A stretch of 23,966 bases of DNA from Bacteroidota bacterium (GCA_029573365.1 JAKQGD010000631.1:1-23966), one strand, 5' to 3'. Shown: positions 17,126 to 23,660, counted from the stretch's first letter. A program made the numbers and translations. Notes: generated by a model from the sequence alone, not told the origin.

Positions 17126-17479
17126 TTATGCCGAAAACGACGACCCGCAGCCGCAGGTTTGTTTGGCGTTAGGATTGGTAAAAGTAAATCCGCGATTATT
17201 CAGTCCATCCAGCCAGTCTATTTCCATGCCCATCAGGTATATCATGTGGGCCTTTTCCATGAAGACTCTGAAACCGTTAAGTTCAAATTCTTCGTCCTTG
17301 TCTTTTTTAATGTCGAAGCCCAGGACATAACTAAATCCTGAACATCCGCCGCCTTTGACACCGACTCTAAGCCCGTGTTCTGATGTAAGCTCCTGTTCAG
17401 CAAAAATACGTTTTAACTGAGTGATGGCTCCTTCTGTGATGGTTAGTGGTGACAGTGAGGTTGTGGTCTCAACAGACAT
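17126..17479 (-). CDS. A-type iron-sulfur cluster carrier (IscA/ErpA/HesB family)
   Basis: 117-residue cytosolic protein that accepts Fe-S clusters from a scaffold and delivers them to target enzymes. The three ligand cysteines are Cys46 in GGGCSGF, and Cys109 and Cys111 in the C-terminal CGCG motif. Other family features are the GLRVGVKGGGCSG strand and NPNAKQTCGCG. IscA, ErpA and SufA cannot be told apart from sequence alone, so no symbol is given. A -7 promoter element lies 25 bases upstream, with a small inverted repeat next to it. ruvB follows 21 bases downstream. Confidence 0.93.
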   Translation of the reverse strand: MSVETTTSLSPLTITEGAITQLKRIFAEQELTSEHGLRVGVKGGGCSGFSYVLGFDIKKDKDEEFELNGFRVFMEKAHMIYLMGMEIDWLDGLNNRGFTFTNPNAKQTCGCGSSFSA

Positions 17480-17504
17480 ATTTTTAGGATTTTAAAGATA
17501 TTTA

Positions 17505-17512
17505 CAAAAATA
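17505..17512 (-). promoter_or_regulatory. Likely -7 promoter element of the Fe-S carrier-ruvB operon
   Basis: The minus strand reads TATTTTTG, an exact TAnnTTTG match. No correctly spaced TTG is seen. An inverted repeat (17515-17531) lies immediately upstream, in the spacer where a -33/-7 pair would be separated. Confidence 0.45.
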
Positions 17513-17514
17513 AT

Positions 17515-17531
17515 GGCATTTTTGCAATGCC
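17515..17531. promoter_or_regulatory. Six-bp inverted repeat in the divergent promoter region
   Basis: GGCATT (17515-17520) pairs with AATGCC (17526-17531) around TTTGC. It touches the likely -7 element of the Fe-S carrier gene and lies 87 bases before the divergent membrane protein gene. It could be an operator; no regulator family is suggested by the bases alone. Confidence 0.3.
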
Positions 17532-17617
17532 GGTATAGTGTCAGCCGATTTCTTGTCTAAACATTATTATCCGGAATTTAGTTCAGAATTAAGTCATTCA
17601 CAAAATTACTTCAATCC

Positions 17618-18127
17618 ATGGTAGCAGACCTGGCAGATATATTAAAGTACACCATACCCGCATTAATCGTTTTTGCAACGGTCTATTACCTTATGAATAG
17701 CTTTTTCCGGCAGCAGTTTCAGCTCGAGTCCATGAAATATCAGAAAGACACAGCTAAAAACACCTTGCCACTCAAGCTTCAGGCATACGAACGCCTCGCT
17801 TTGTTTTGCGAGAGAATCAGTGTGGACAATCTTGCCTATAGACTTACCAATACCGAAATGGGAGGCAGAGAACTGCAAAATGCCATGCTTATTGCTATAC
17901 AGCAGGAGTACGAACACAATATGTCTCAGCAGATATATGTGAGCGAAAATTTGTGGAAAATCATTCAACTCTCCAAAGATAAGATGCAGGAGATAGTATC
18001 CTCCGGTTCCGGACACACAACAAATGAGTTTATTGCCAGTGTCAAATCGGCTATCCTGGAGTCCAAAGTTGATCCGGTAGCCTATGCCCGTATGGCTGTA
18101 AGGGACGAAGCCCAATTGTTAATATGA
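17618..18127 (+). CDS. Conserved hypothetical single-pass membrane protein (Bacteroidota)
   Basis: 169 residues. One N-terminal membrane helix (about 8-27, YTIPALIVFATVYYLMNSFF) is followed by a soluble, mostly helical cytoplasmic-looking domain. That domain includes PLKLQAYERLALFCERIS and an AIQQEYEHNMSQQIYVSENLW segment. I believe this corresponds to a domain-of-unknown-function family widespread in Bacteroidota, but the family number is from memory and not verified. No catalytic motif is apparent. The ATG at 17618 places the helix near the start. It is followed 16 bases later by the nucleotidase C-terminal domain gene on the same strand, so it may be the first gene of a three-gene operon. 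Confidence 0.8.
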   Translation: MVADLADILKYTIPALIVFATVYYLMNSFFRQQFQLESMKYQKDTAKNTLPLKLQAYERLALFCERISVDNLAYRLTNTEMGGRELQNAMLIAIQQEYEHNMSQQIYVSENLWKIIQLSKDKMQEIVSSGSGHTTNEFIASVKSAILESKVDPVAYARMAVRDEAQLLI

Positions 18128-18143
18128 CAACCATTTTATAGTA

Positions 18144-18890
18144 ATGACAAAATATACCCTGGCTGCCCTTGTACACCTGGCGGTCCTTCTGACTTCCTGC
18201 AGCAAAGTCAATCATCTGGCAGATGTCAAGCCCAGAACTTACCGCATAGAAAAGGCCTCATATCCTGTGGATGTCAGGATAGCTGCTCTTATCGAACCAT
18301 ATAAACTGCAGCTCGACAAAACCATGAATGAAGTGGTCGGCTATTGCCCTGAAGAACTGGTCAAAGGCAAGCCTTCGTCTACACTTACCAACTGGTTTAC
18401 CGATGTGCTGCTGGAGGAAACACAGGCTTTGAGCGATGAACGTGTAGACTTTGCAGTGCAGAACTACGGTGGCATCAGGATACCTGCCTTGTCAAAGGGT
18501 CCCGTCACGGTAGGTAAATTATACGAATTGATGCCATTTGACAATATCATGTTTATTCAAAAACTCAAAGGCTCAGATGTCAAGTTGTTGTTTAACAGAA
18601 TGGCAGAGTCCGGGGGATGGCCTGTGAGTCGCAGTGTTTCATTTAAAATCGAATATGGCAAAGCAGAAAACATAAAGATTAATGGAGTAGCTCTGGATAC
18701 CACCGCCACATATACTGCTGCGATACCAGATTATATAGCCAATGGTGGCGACAATATGACTTTCCTTACGGGACTTCCGTCCAAAAATACCGGTGTCCTG
18801 ATAAGAGATATGTTGATTAAAAATGTCAGGGACCGACATGCCAGAGGGTTGCAGATTCCTGTACTTAAAGAACAAAGGATAACAGAATAA
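18144..18890 (+). CDS. 5'-nucleotidase C-terminal (substrate-binding) domain lipoprotein
   Basis: 248-residue protein made only of the UshA-type C-terminal domain. The N-terminal signal ends in the lipobox LTSC with Cys19 as lipidation site, so it should be membrane-anchored outside the cytoplasm. Domain signatures are VGYCPEELVKGKPSST, the VQNYGGIRIP strand, the MPFDNIMFIQKLKG segment (equivalent to the PFGN region of UshA) and DYIANGGDNMTFL near the end. In single-chain nucleotidases this domain positions the nucleotide base over the metal centre. It has no catalytic metal ligands. The metallophosphatase half starts 1 base after its stop, so the two products very likely act together. Confidence 0.9.
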   Translation: MTKYTLAALVHLAVLLTSCSKVNHLADVKPRTYRIEKASYPVDVRIAALIEPYKLQLDKTMNEVVGYCPEELVKGKPSSTLTNWFTDVLLEETQALSDERVDFAVQNYGGIRIPALSKGPVTVGKLYELMPFDNIMFIQKLKGSDVKLLFNRMAESGGWPVSRSVSFKIEYGKAENIKINGVALDTTATYTAAIPDYIANGGDNMTFLTGLPSKNTGVLIRDMLIKNVRDRHARGLQIPVLKEQRITE

Positions 18891-18891
18891 G

Positions 18892-19815
18892 ATGAACAGA
18901 CGTCAGTTTATAATACACAGTTCGTATTCAGGGTTGCTCTTGTCTACCGGCATGTTTCCGCTTATGGCATCATCCTCAGAACCCGAAATCGGAAGGTTGA
19001 CCATCCTCCACACCAATGATGTGCACAGCCGCATCGAACCCTTCCCCATGGATGGAGGTAAAAACGAAGGTTTGGGTGGAGTGGCTAAAAGGGCTACGCT
19101 TATACAGCGTATCCGAGAAGAACAGAAAAACGTTCTGTTGCTTGACGCGGGAGATATTTTTCAGGGGACCCCCTATTTTAATTTTTTTGGCGGAGAACTG
19201 GAGATGAAACTTATGAGCCAGCTTGGTTATGATGCTGCTACCATTGGCAACCATGACTTTGATGCAGGTGTAGAGGGGCTGGAAAAACAACTGGTACATG
19301 CCAATTTTCCACTGCTTGTGACCAACTATGACTTTTCTGATACGGCAATGAACGGTAAAACACGGCCTTACAAAATATTCCGTAAAGGAGGGTTAAAGAT
19401 TGGTGTGTTTGGAGTGGGTATAGAACTCAGCGGACTGGTCCCGGAGAAACTATACAGAGGAACGGTATATAGTGACCCGGTGGCCGCTGCACAAAAATGG
19501 GCTCAAACGCTTCGCTACGAAGAAAAATGCGACTTCGTCATCTGCCTTTCACATCTGGGATACAAATACGATGAGCAAAAAGTCTCTGACAGGGTATTGG
19601 CACAAACCACATCCGAAATTGACCTCATCATCGGAGGTCATACACATACCTTCATGAAAGAACCCGAAAGGCTGGCCAATAAGGATGGAAAACCGGTGCT
19701 GGTCAATCAGGTGGGTTGGGCAGGCATAGTTCTGGGCAGACTAGATGTCTACTTTGAGAAGAATAAAAAAGGCACCTGCGTTACCTGCAAAAATCTCCTG
19801 GTGAAGCCCGCCTGA
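18892..19815 (+). CDS. 5'-nucleotidase/metallophosphatase catalytic-domain protein
   Basis: 307-residue dinuclear-metal phosphoesterase, the catalytic half of a UshA-like 5'-nucleotidase. The N-terminus starts MNRRQF and continues to a hydrophobic stretch and MASSS, which looks like a Tat or Sec export signal. Metal and catalytic residues are present: Asp43 and His45 (TNDVH), Asp88 (DAGDIF), Asn120-His121 (GNHDFD), a histidine in LSHLG, and GGHTH. The chain ends right after this domain, so it lacks the C-terminal base-binding domain found in UshA; that domain is encoded by the gene just upstream. The likely role is periplasmic release of nucleosides and phosphate from nucleotides. The exact substrate is not provable here. 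Confidence 0.92.
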   Translation: MNRRQFIIHSSYSGLLLSTGMFPLMASSSEPEIGRLTILHTNDVHSRIEPFPMDGGKNEGLGGVAKRATLIQRIREEQKNVLLLDAGDIFQGTPYFNFFGGELEMKLMSQLGYDAATIGNHDFDAGVEGLEKQLVHANFPLLVTNYDFSDTAMNGKTRPYKIFRKGGLKIGVFGVGIELSGLVPEKLYRGTVYSDPVAAAQKWAQTLRYEEKCDFVICLSHLGYKYDEQKVSDRVLAQTTSEIDLIIGGHTHTFMKEPERLANKDGKPVLVNQVGWAGIVLGRLDVYFEKNKKGTCVTCKNLLVKPA

Positions 19816-19882
19816 GGTAAGGTCCGTTTCTATCAGTATTTTACAAATTAGCAGACAAATAAACTTTATAGAACACGCATAC

Positions 19883-19980
19883 AAATTATTATATATTATA
19901 AAATATTATATTTAAATTTATTAACTATAGTTATTTATTAGGAAAAAAAATATATAAAATTATTGGTTCTAATTTTTTTT
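19883..19980. other. Very AT-rich stretch upstream of dnaA
   Basis: By hand count only 7 of 98 bases are G or C, far below the flanking genes. It lies in the 298-base gap between the nucleotidase gene and dnaA. No TTATNCACA-type DnaA box is recognisable in the gap, so I do not call an origin. The stretch may be promoter-upstream DNA or a DNA-unwinding type region. Confidence 0.6.
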
Positions 19981-19998
19981 ATTCATTCAAAATAGTGT

Positions 19999-20006
19999 CA
20001 CTTTTG
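19999..20006 (+). promoter_or_regulatory. Weak -7 candidate for dnaA
   Basis: CACTTTTG matches TAnnTTTG except for the first base. It would give a leader of about 100 bases before the dnaA ATG. No good -33 element is present at the usual distance. Confidence 0.25.
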
Positions 20007-20047
20007 CACCACTCCCAAATTTTGATCCTGATACCGAGAGGATGATT

Positions 20048-20074
20048 GTCGAGCGTTTCCCTGAAACCGTAGAC
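20048..20074 (+). promoter_or_regulatory. Inverted repeat in the dnaA leader
   Basis: GTC (20048-20050) pairs with GAC (20072-20074), and GTTTC (20055-20059) with GAAAC (20063-20067), separated by a symmetric 4-by-4 internal loop and capped by CCT. It lies 40 bases before the dnaA ATG in a block of normal base composition between two AT-rich stretches. It resembles no riboswitch class I recognise. Confidence 0.3.
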
Positions 20075-20113
20075 TAAGCTGGAAGAGTTTTTTTTAGATT
20101 TTATTTTTTTTGA

Positions 20114-21520
20114 ATGATGAAGGATCACATAAACGTATGGAACAACTGTCTCAGTATAATAAGAAAAAGCATAGATGTACAACCCTTCAAAACATGGTTT
20201 GAGCCTATCAAGGCTGTTCAACTGGAAGATGGTGTACTGACGGTACAGGTGCCCAATAAGTTTTTCTACGAGTGGCTCGAGGAAAACTATGTGGACGTAC
20301 TCAAGAAGGCCATCAAATCAGAACTTGGCCACAAAGGCAGCCTTAATTATCAGATTACTGTCGAAAACCACAGAAAGATAGGTGTTCCCGGCCAGGATGT
20401 CAGTAAAAAGGTGAGGGCCGAAGATGACGGCGAAACGATGATGAATCCTTTCGTCATTCCCGGCATCAAAAAAATGAAGATTGACAGTCAGCTCAATGCG
20501 GCTTACACTTTTGATAGTTTTGTAGAAGGTGAGTGCAACCGGTTTCCATCATCCGCAGGGCAGGCCATAGCCAGAAACCCAGGAGGCACTGCCTTTAACC
20601 CCCTTATTGTTTTTGGCGATGTAGGTCTGGGCAAAACACACCTGGCACATGCGGTGGGAAATGAAATAATCCGGAAGCATGAAGGGAAGCAGGTTCTGTA
20701 CATAACCACAGAAAAGTTTACCAACCAGGTTATTCAGGCCATCAAGTCCAATTCCGTAAATGACTTCATGAATTTCTATCAGATGATAGATGTCCTGATA
20801 GTGGATGACATCCAGTTTCTTTCCAACAGGCCCAAGACTCAGGAAATATTTTTTAACATCTTCAATCAGTTGCATCAAACTGGCAAGCAGATCATACTTA
20901 CTTCTGACCGGGCACCAAAAGATATACTTGAAGTGGAGGACAGACTTATTTCCCGCTTTAAATGGGGGCTCGTTGCCGATCTTAAGGCTCCGGACTTTGA
21001 CACAAGAATTAAAATTCTTAACAAGAAGCTTGAATCCGAAAACCTCGATCTTTCTCACGAAATCAAAGAATACATCTGCACCCACATAAAATCAAACATT
21101 CGTGAACTCGAGGGGGTAGTCATTTCTATTGTGGCTCAGTCCACATTAAACCGCAAAGTCATTGACATAAAGCTCGTAAGGGAGGTCATTAAACAGTTTG
21201 TAAGCACGGTGGAGAGGGAAGTTTCGGTAGAAAGTATTAAACAGCTCGTTGCCAGACATTTTAATTTGCCTGTAGAAAAACTGCACTCTAAAACCCGACT
21301 GAGAGAAGTGGTTGTAGCCCGGCAACTTTCTATGTACCTCGCCAAGACTTATACCAACAATTCGCTCAAAAGTATAGGAGATTCGTTTGGAGGCAGAGAC
21401 CACAGTACCGTTATACACTCACTTAAGGCAGTACAGGATCTGATGGATACCGACCTTCTTTTTAAAGACAATGTTACAGCTCTGGTTAAAAAAGTTAAGA
21501 CAGCTTTGGTCAACAAGTAA
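20114..21520 (+). CDS. dnaA: Chromosomal replication initiator protein DnaA
   Basis: 468-residue AAA+ initiator that binds and opens the replication origin and also acts as a transcription factor. Domain I (about 1-85, VWNNCLSIIRKSI...FKTWFEPI) is followed by a short linker, then the ATPase domain. Walker A is FGDVGLGKTH (167-176), Walker B LIVDDIQF (228-235), sensor 1 LTSDRAP (262-268) and Box VII RLISRFKWGL (277-286). The C-terminal DNA-binding domain has the signature GGRDHSTVIHS (426-436). Two adjacent ATG codons (20114 and 20117) make either start possible. The upstream gap is AT-rich with a small hairpin. No dnaN or rnpA-rpmH lies next to it, so the classical dnaA-dnaN arrangement is absent, as is common in Bacteroidota. 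Confidence 0.98.
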   Translation: MMKDHINVWNNCLSIIRKSIDVQPFKTWFEPIKAVQLEDGVLTVQVPNKFFYEWLEENYVDVLKKAIKSELGHKGSLNYQITVENHRKIGVPGQDVSKKVRAEDDGETMMNPFVIPGIKKMKIDSQLNAAYTFDSFVEGECNRFPSSAGQAIARNPGGTAFNPLIVFGDVGLGKTHLAHAVGNEIIRKHEGKQVLYITTEKFTNQVIQAIKSNSVNDFMNFYQMIDVLIVDDIQFLSNRPKTQEIFFNIFNQLHQTGKQIILTSDRAPKDILEVEDRLISRFKWGLVADLKAPDFDTRIKILNKKLESENLDLSHEIKEYICTHIKSNIRELEGVVISIVAQSTLNRKVIDIKLVREVIKQFVSTVEREVSVESIKQLVARHFNLPVEKLHSKTRLREVVVARQLSMYLAKTYTNNSLKSIGDSFGGRDHSTVIHSLKAVQDLMDTDLLFKDNVTALVKKVKTALVNK

Positions 21521-21539
21521 TAAAAATATTTTATATTTG
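21505..21539 (+). promoter_or_regulatory. Promoter of the thioredoxin-fold lipoprotein gene
   Basis: TTTG at 21505-21508 and TATATTTG at 21532-21539 (exact TAnnTTTG), separated by 23 bases. The -33 element lies inside the last codons of dnaA. The predicted transcript begins about 15 bases before the ATG at 21561. Confidence 0.6.
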
Positions 21540-21560
21540 CGGCTCGAAAAGTTTTTTGAA

Positions 21561-22037
21561 ATGCGGAAGCTTATTTTTTATACCTTGATGATAGGTGTGC
21601 TGACAATTGTGTCCTGTAAAAACAAGACCGTTAGTGACACAGAATTGAATTGGCTTACGATAGAAGAAGCCAGTAAAATAGGAAGTGGTAACAACGATAA
21701 AAAATTTTTGGTTGACGTATATACTGACTGGTGCGGATGGTGTAAGGTCATGGACAAAAAGACTTTTACCGACCCAGCTGTAATCAAGTACCTTAACGAA
21801 AATTTTTACGTGGTCAAGTTCAATGCTGAACAAAAAGAACCGGCCATGTTTAAAGGCAAAAAATATGAATGGACACCAATGGGCCGAAATGGCGTTAACC
21901 AGCTGGGGGTTGAACTCCTGCAGGGAAGACTCAGTTATCCGACCATTGTATACCTTAACTCCAATCTGGAACCATTGGCCGTAAGGCCGGGTTACAAAAC
22001 GCCCGAACAACTTCTCGCAGAATTGCAGATGCTTTAG
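21561..22037 (+). CDS. Thioredoxin-fold lipoprotein with CGWC motif
   Basis: 158 residues. The signal peptide ends in the lipobox IVSC (Cys19), so the protein should be lipid-anchored outside the cytoplasm. The thioredoxin-fold domain holds YTDWCGWCKVMD with redox Cys58 and Cys61 and the cis-proline Pro127 in SYPTIVYL. The layout KKFLVDVYTDWCGWC...TFTDPAVIKYLNENFYVVKFNAE is that of the thioredoxin_7/DUF255-like group. The likely role is thiol-disulfide exchange or reductase partner work in the periplasm; the partner is not known. The frame is open upstream to 21471 inside dnaA, but ATG 21561 is chosen because it starts the signal peptide and lies behind a clear promoter. tRNA-Val follows 13 bases after the stop. 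Confidence 0.88.
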   Translation: MRKLIFYTLMIGVLTIVSCKNKTVSDTELNWLTIEEASKIGSGNNDKKFLVDVYTDWCGWCKVMDKKTFTDPAVIKYLNENFYVVKFNAEQKEPAMFKGKKYEWTPMGRNGVNQLGVELLQGRLSYPTIVYLNSNLEPLAVRPGYKTPEQLLAELQML

Positions 22038-22050
22038 AGGCAGTTACCGA

Positions 22051-22125
22051 GAGATATTAGCTCAGTTGGTTTAGAGCACTACCTTGACAGGGTAGGGGTC
22101 ACTGGTTCGAGTCCAGTATATCTCA
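22051..22125 (+). tRNA. tRNA-Val (anticodon GAC)
   Basis: The acceptor GAGATAT (22051-22057) pairs perfectly with ATATCTC (22118-22124), with discriminator A. The D stem is GCTC/GAGC. The anticodon arm CTACC/GGTAG has loop TTGACAG with anticodon GAC, and the T arm is ACTGG TTCGAGT CCAGT. CCA is not encoded. It begins 13 bases after the lipoprotein gene and is probably cut from a shared transcript, as no separate promoter is evident. Confidence 0.95.
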
Positions 22126-22174
22126 CTTAAATTCTGTGCATCTTGTTGAAATTTTTTAAATATTTCGACATTAG

Positions 22175-22206
22175 TTTGTACAGAATGAACGATAAAAATA
22201 TCTTTG
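22175..22206 (+). promoter_or_regulatory. Promoter of the tRNA-Ser/tRNA-Pro unit
   Basis: TTTG at 22175-22178 is followed after 20 bases by TATCTTTG (22199-22206), an exact TAnnTTTG. It lies between tRNA-Val and tRNA-Ser, about 48 bases before the latter. Confidence 0.65.
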
Positions 22207-22254
22207 CGGCACTTTAAATGTAAAGTGGCTTATAAAAGTAAATTTTTACAGTCT

Positions 22255-22341
22255 GGTGAGGTGGGTGAGTGGCTTAAACCAACAGTTTGCTAAACTGTCG
22301 TACTGGAAACGGTACCGGGGGTTCGAATCCCCCCTTCACCG
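22255..22341 (+). tRNA. tRNA-Ser (anticodon GCT)
   Basis: 87 bases with the long variable arm of class II tRNAs. The acceptor GGTGAGG pairs with CTTCACC (one G-U), with discriminator G. The anticodon arm ACAGT/ACTGT has loop TTGCTAA, giving anticodon GCT for AGC/AGU codons. The T arm contains GGGGG TTCGAAT CCCCC. CCA is not encoded. Confidence 0.95.
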
Positions 22342-22403
22342 CACTACTGTAAGGTCGTTTGCTTCCGACAATAAAATAATAAATCTGATACATCAGATTG
22401 ACA

Positions 22404-22478
22404 CGGGGCGTAGCGCAGTCCGGTTAGCGTACCTGGTTTGGGACCAGGTGGTCGCAGGTTCGAATCCTGCCGCCCCGA
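22404..22478 (+). tRNA. tRNA-Pro (anticodon TGG)
   Basis: The acceptor CGGGGCG (22404-22410) pairs with CGCCCCG (22471-22477), with discriminator A. The anticodon arm CCTGG/CCAGG has loop TTTGGGA, giving anticodon TGG. The T arm is GCAGG TTCGAAT CCTGC. It lies 62 bases after tRNA-Ser, and an intrinsic terminator follows 5 bases later. Confidence 0.95.
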
Positions 22479-22483
22479 CAAAA

Positions 22484-22514
22484 AGCCTGGGATTTATGGT
22501 CCCGGGCTTTTTTG
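22484..22514 (+). terminator. Intrinsic terminator of the tRNA unit
   Basis: AAGCCTGGGA (22484-22493) pairs along all 10 positions, one of them G-U, with TCCCGGGCTT (22501-22510) around a 7-base loop, followed by a T run. It directly follows tRNA-Pro and ends the tRNA transcript. Confidence 0.9.
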
Positions 22515-22572
22515 TTTTGGTGTGTATTGGACCTAGCACCCTATAGATTGTTTTGTTACAAGGCTTCCAAAA

Positions 22573-22609
22573 TTTGAGGTCGTAAATTTTACGGAATTTC
22601 GTACCTTTG
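22573..22609 (+). promoter_or_regulatory. Promoter of the pterin synthase-folE unit
   Basis: TACCTTTG (22602-22609) is an exact TAnnTTTG. TTTG at 22573-22576 lies 25 bases upstream, slightly beyond the usual spacing. The predicted leader before the ATG at 22631 is about 15 bases. Confidence 0.55.
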
Positions 22610-22630
22610 CGGTCATTTTAAAGATATGGA

Positions 22631-23050
22631 ATGCCATTGGTTTATCTGACAAGGGTAGAAAAATTCAATGCCGCCCATCGGCTTTGGATAGAATCGTGGA
22701 CAGAAGAGGAAAATTTCAGTTTCTTTGGCAAGTGTTCCAATAAAAACTGGCATGGCCATAATTATACTCTTTATGTCACAATCAAGGGTCATCCGGATCC
22801 TGTTATAGGGTTTATTTACGATGCTAAAAAACTGGGAAAGCTTATCCGTGAAATCATCATCGACAAACTCGATCATTCTAATCTAAATCTGGATGTTGAT
22901 TTTATACCCAAAGGGATGATGCCGACCACTGAAAATATGTGTGTCCTTATTTGGAACGTACTCGAGCCGCATCTTGCCGGATGCCAGCTCCATTGTATCA
23001 AACTTCAGGAGACAGATTCCATTTTTGCCGAATATTACGGAGAAAAATAA
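22631..23050 (+). CDS. 6-pyruvoyl-tetrahydropterin synthase family protein, eukaryote-like active site
   Basis: 139-residue enzyme expected to convert dihydroneopterin triphosphate to 6-pyruvoyl-tetrahydropterin, or to act in queuosine synthesis as QueD does. The zinc ligands are His16 (NAAHRL), His41 and His43 (HGH). The catalytic Cys35 lies in GKCSNKNWHGHNY, with five residues between Cys and HGH. This spacing matches mammalian PTPS; E. coli QueD has three. Asp81-His82 (LDHSNLNLD) and Glu127 (LQETDS) complete the site. The folE gene starts 5 bases after its stop, which supports a pterin role. I favour a PTPS-type activity over QueD, but the product (tetrahydrobiopterin-like or other pterin) is inferred. 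Confidence 0.88.
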   Translation: MPLVYLTRVEKFNAAHRLWIESWTEEENFSFFGKCSNKNWHGHNYTLYVTIKGHPDPVIGFIYDAKKLGKLIREIIIDKLDHSNLNLDVDFIPKGMMPTTENMCVLIWNVLEPHLAGCQLHCIKLQETDSIFAEYYGEK

Positions 23051-23055
23051 CAACC

Positions 23056-23652
23056 ATGCCTTACAAAAAACAAGATCAGTACCCTGAGGAAACCACCGAA
23101 AAACTCGTGGACCGGTACTCCGATGTGTTGGGTATTCTGGGCGAAAATATATCACGGGACGGCTTGCTAAAAACACCCGAAAGGGCAGCCAAAGCCATGC
23201 AGTTCCTCACACAGGGATATCATCAGGATGCCACAGAAATTCTTAACTCTGCCCTTTTTAAGGAAGAATACAGTGAAATGGTCGTTGTGAAGGACATCGA
23301 ATTATATTCTCTGTGCGAACACCATATTCTTCCATTTTTTGGCAAAGCCCACGTCGCATATATCCCTAATGGATATGTTGTCGGATTGAGCAAGATACCA
23401 CGTGTAGTTGATGTTTTTGCCAGACGTCTGCAGGTGCAGGAGCGACTGACACATGAGATTCTCCACGCCATAGATGGGGCTCTCAAGCCTCACGGTGTGG
23501 CCGTAGTGATAGAAGCTGCACACATGTGTATGATGATGAGAGGTGTACAAAAGCAGAATTCGGTGACGACAACATCAGCCTTTACAGGTGCTTTTCGCAA
23601 TATCGAAACCCGCAACGAATTTTTAAGTCTGATAACAGCAAAACTCAAATAA
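23056..23652 (+). CDS. folE: GTP cyclohydrolase I
   Basis: 198-residue cytosolic enzyme converting GTP to 7,8-dihydroneopterin triphosphate, the entry to folate, pterin and queuosine synthesis. Zinc ligands are Cys87 and His90 (SLCEHHILPFFG) and Cys158 (AAHMCMMMRG). Other family signatures are GLLKTPERAAKAM (36-48), GLSKIPRVVDVFARRLQVQERLT (start 110) and SVTTTSAFTGAF. The frame is open upstream to 22939, overlapping the pterin synthase gene. ATG 23056 is chosen because it fits the normal length and lies 5 bases after the previous stop. Its product is the substrate of that neighbouring enzyme. fabD starts 8 bases downstream. Confidence 0.97.
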   Translation: MPYKKQDQYPEETTEKLVDRYSDVLGILGENISRDGLLKTPERAAKAMQFLTQGYHQDATEILNSALFKEEYSEMVVVKDIELYSLCEHHILPFFGKAHVAYIPNGYVVGLSKIPRVVDVFARRLQVQERLTHEILHAIDGALKPHGVAVVIEAAHMCMMMRGVQKQNSVTTTSAFTGAFRNIETRNEFLSLITAKLK

Positions 23653-23660
23653 TACCAGAC

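Noticed and set aside
20020..20080. Riboswitch in the dnaA leader (the bases around CTGATACC recall parts of a thiamine element)
   Set aside because: The conserved core pairs and helices of the TPP riboswitch are missing, and dnaA is not a known target.
19816..20113. Replication origin next to dnaA
   Set aside because: The DNA is very AT-rich, but I found no cluster of TTATNCACA-type DnaA boxes. Bacteroidota origins are often not placed simply by dnaA position, so an AT-rich stretch alone is not enough.
19979..20221. A minus-strand open frame of 80 codons covering the dnaA leader, and a short plus-strand open stretch ending at about 20077
   Set aside because: The minus frame overlaps the dnaA start and has no recognisable motif. 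The plus stretch has no suitable start codon. Base composition of the block is normal, so a lost gene remnant cannot be excluded, but there is no positive evidence.
20549..21085. A 178-codon minus-strand open frame inside dnaA
   Set aside because: It lies opposite the conserved DnaA ATPase domain, with no plausible promoter or recognisable product.
22256..22546. A plus-strand open frame of 96 codons across the tRNA genes
   Set aside because: It runs through tRNA-Ser, tRNA-Pro and the terminator, all of which are well supported structures.
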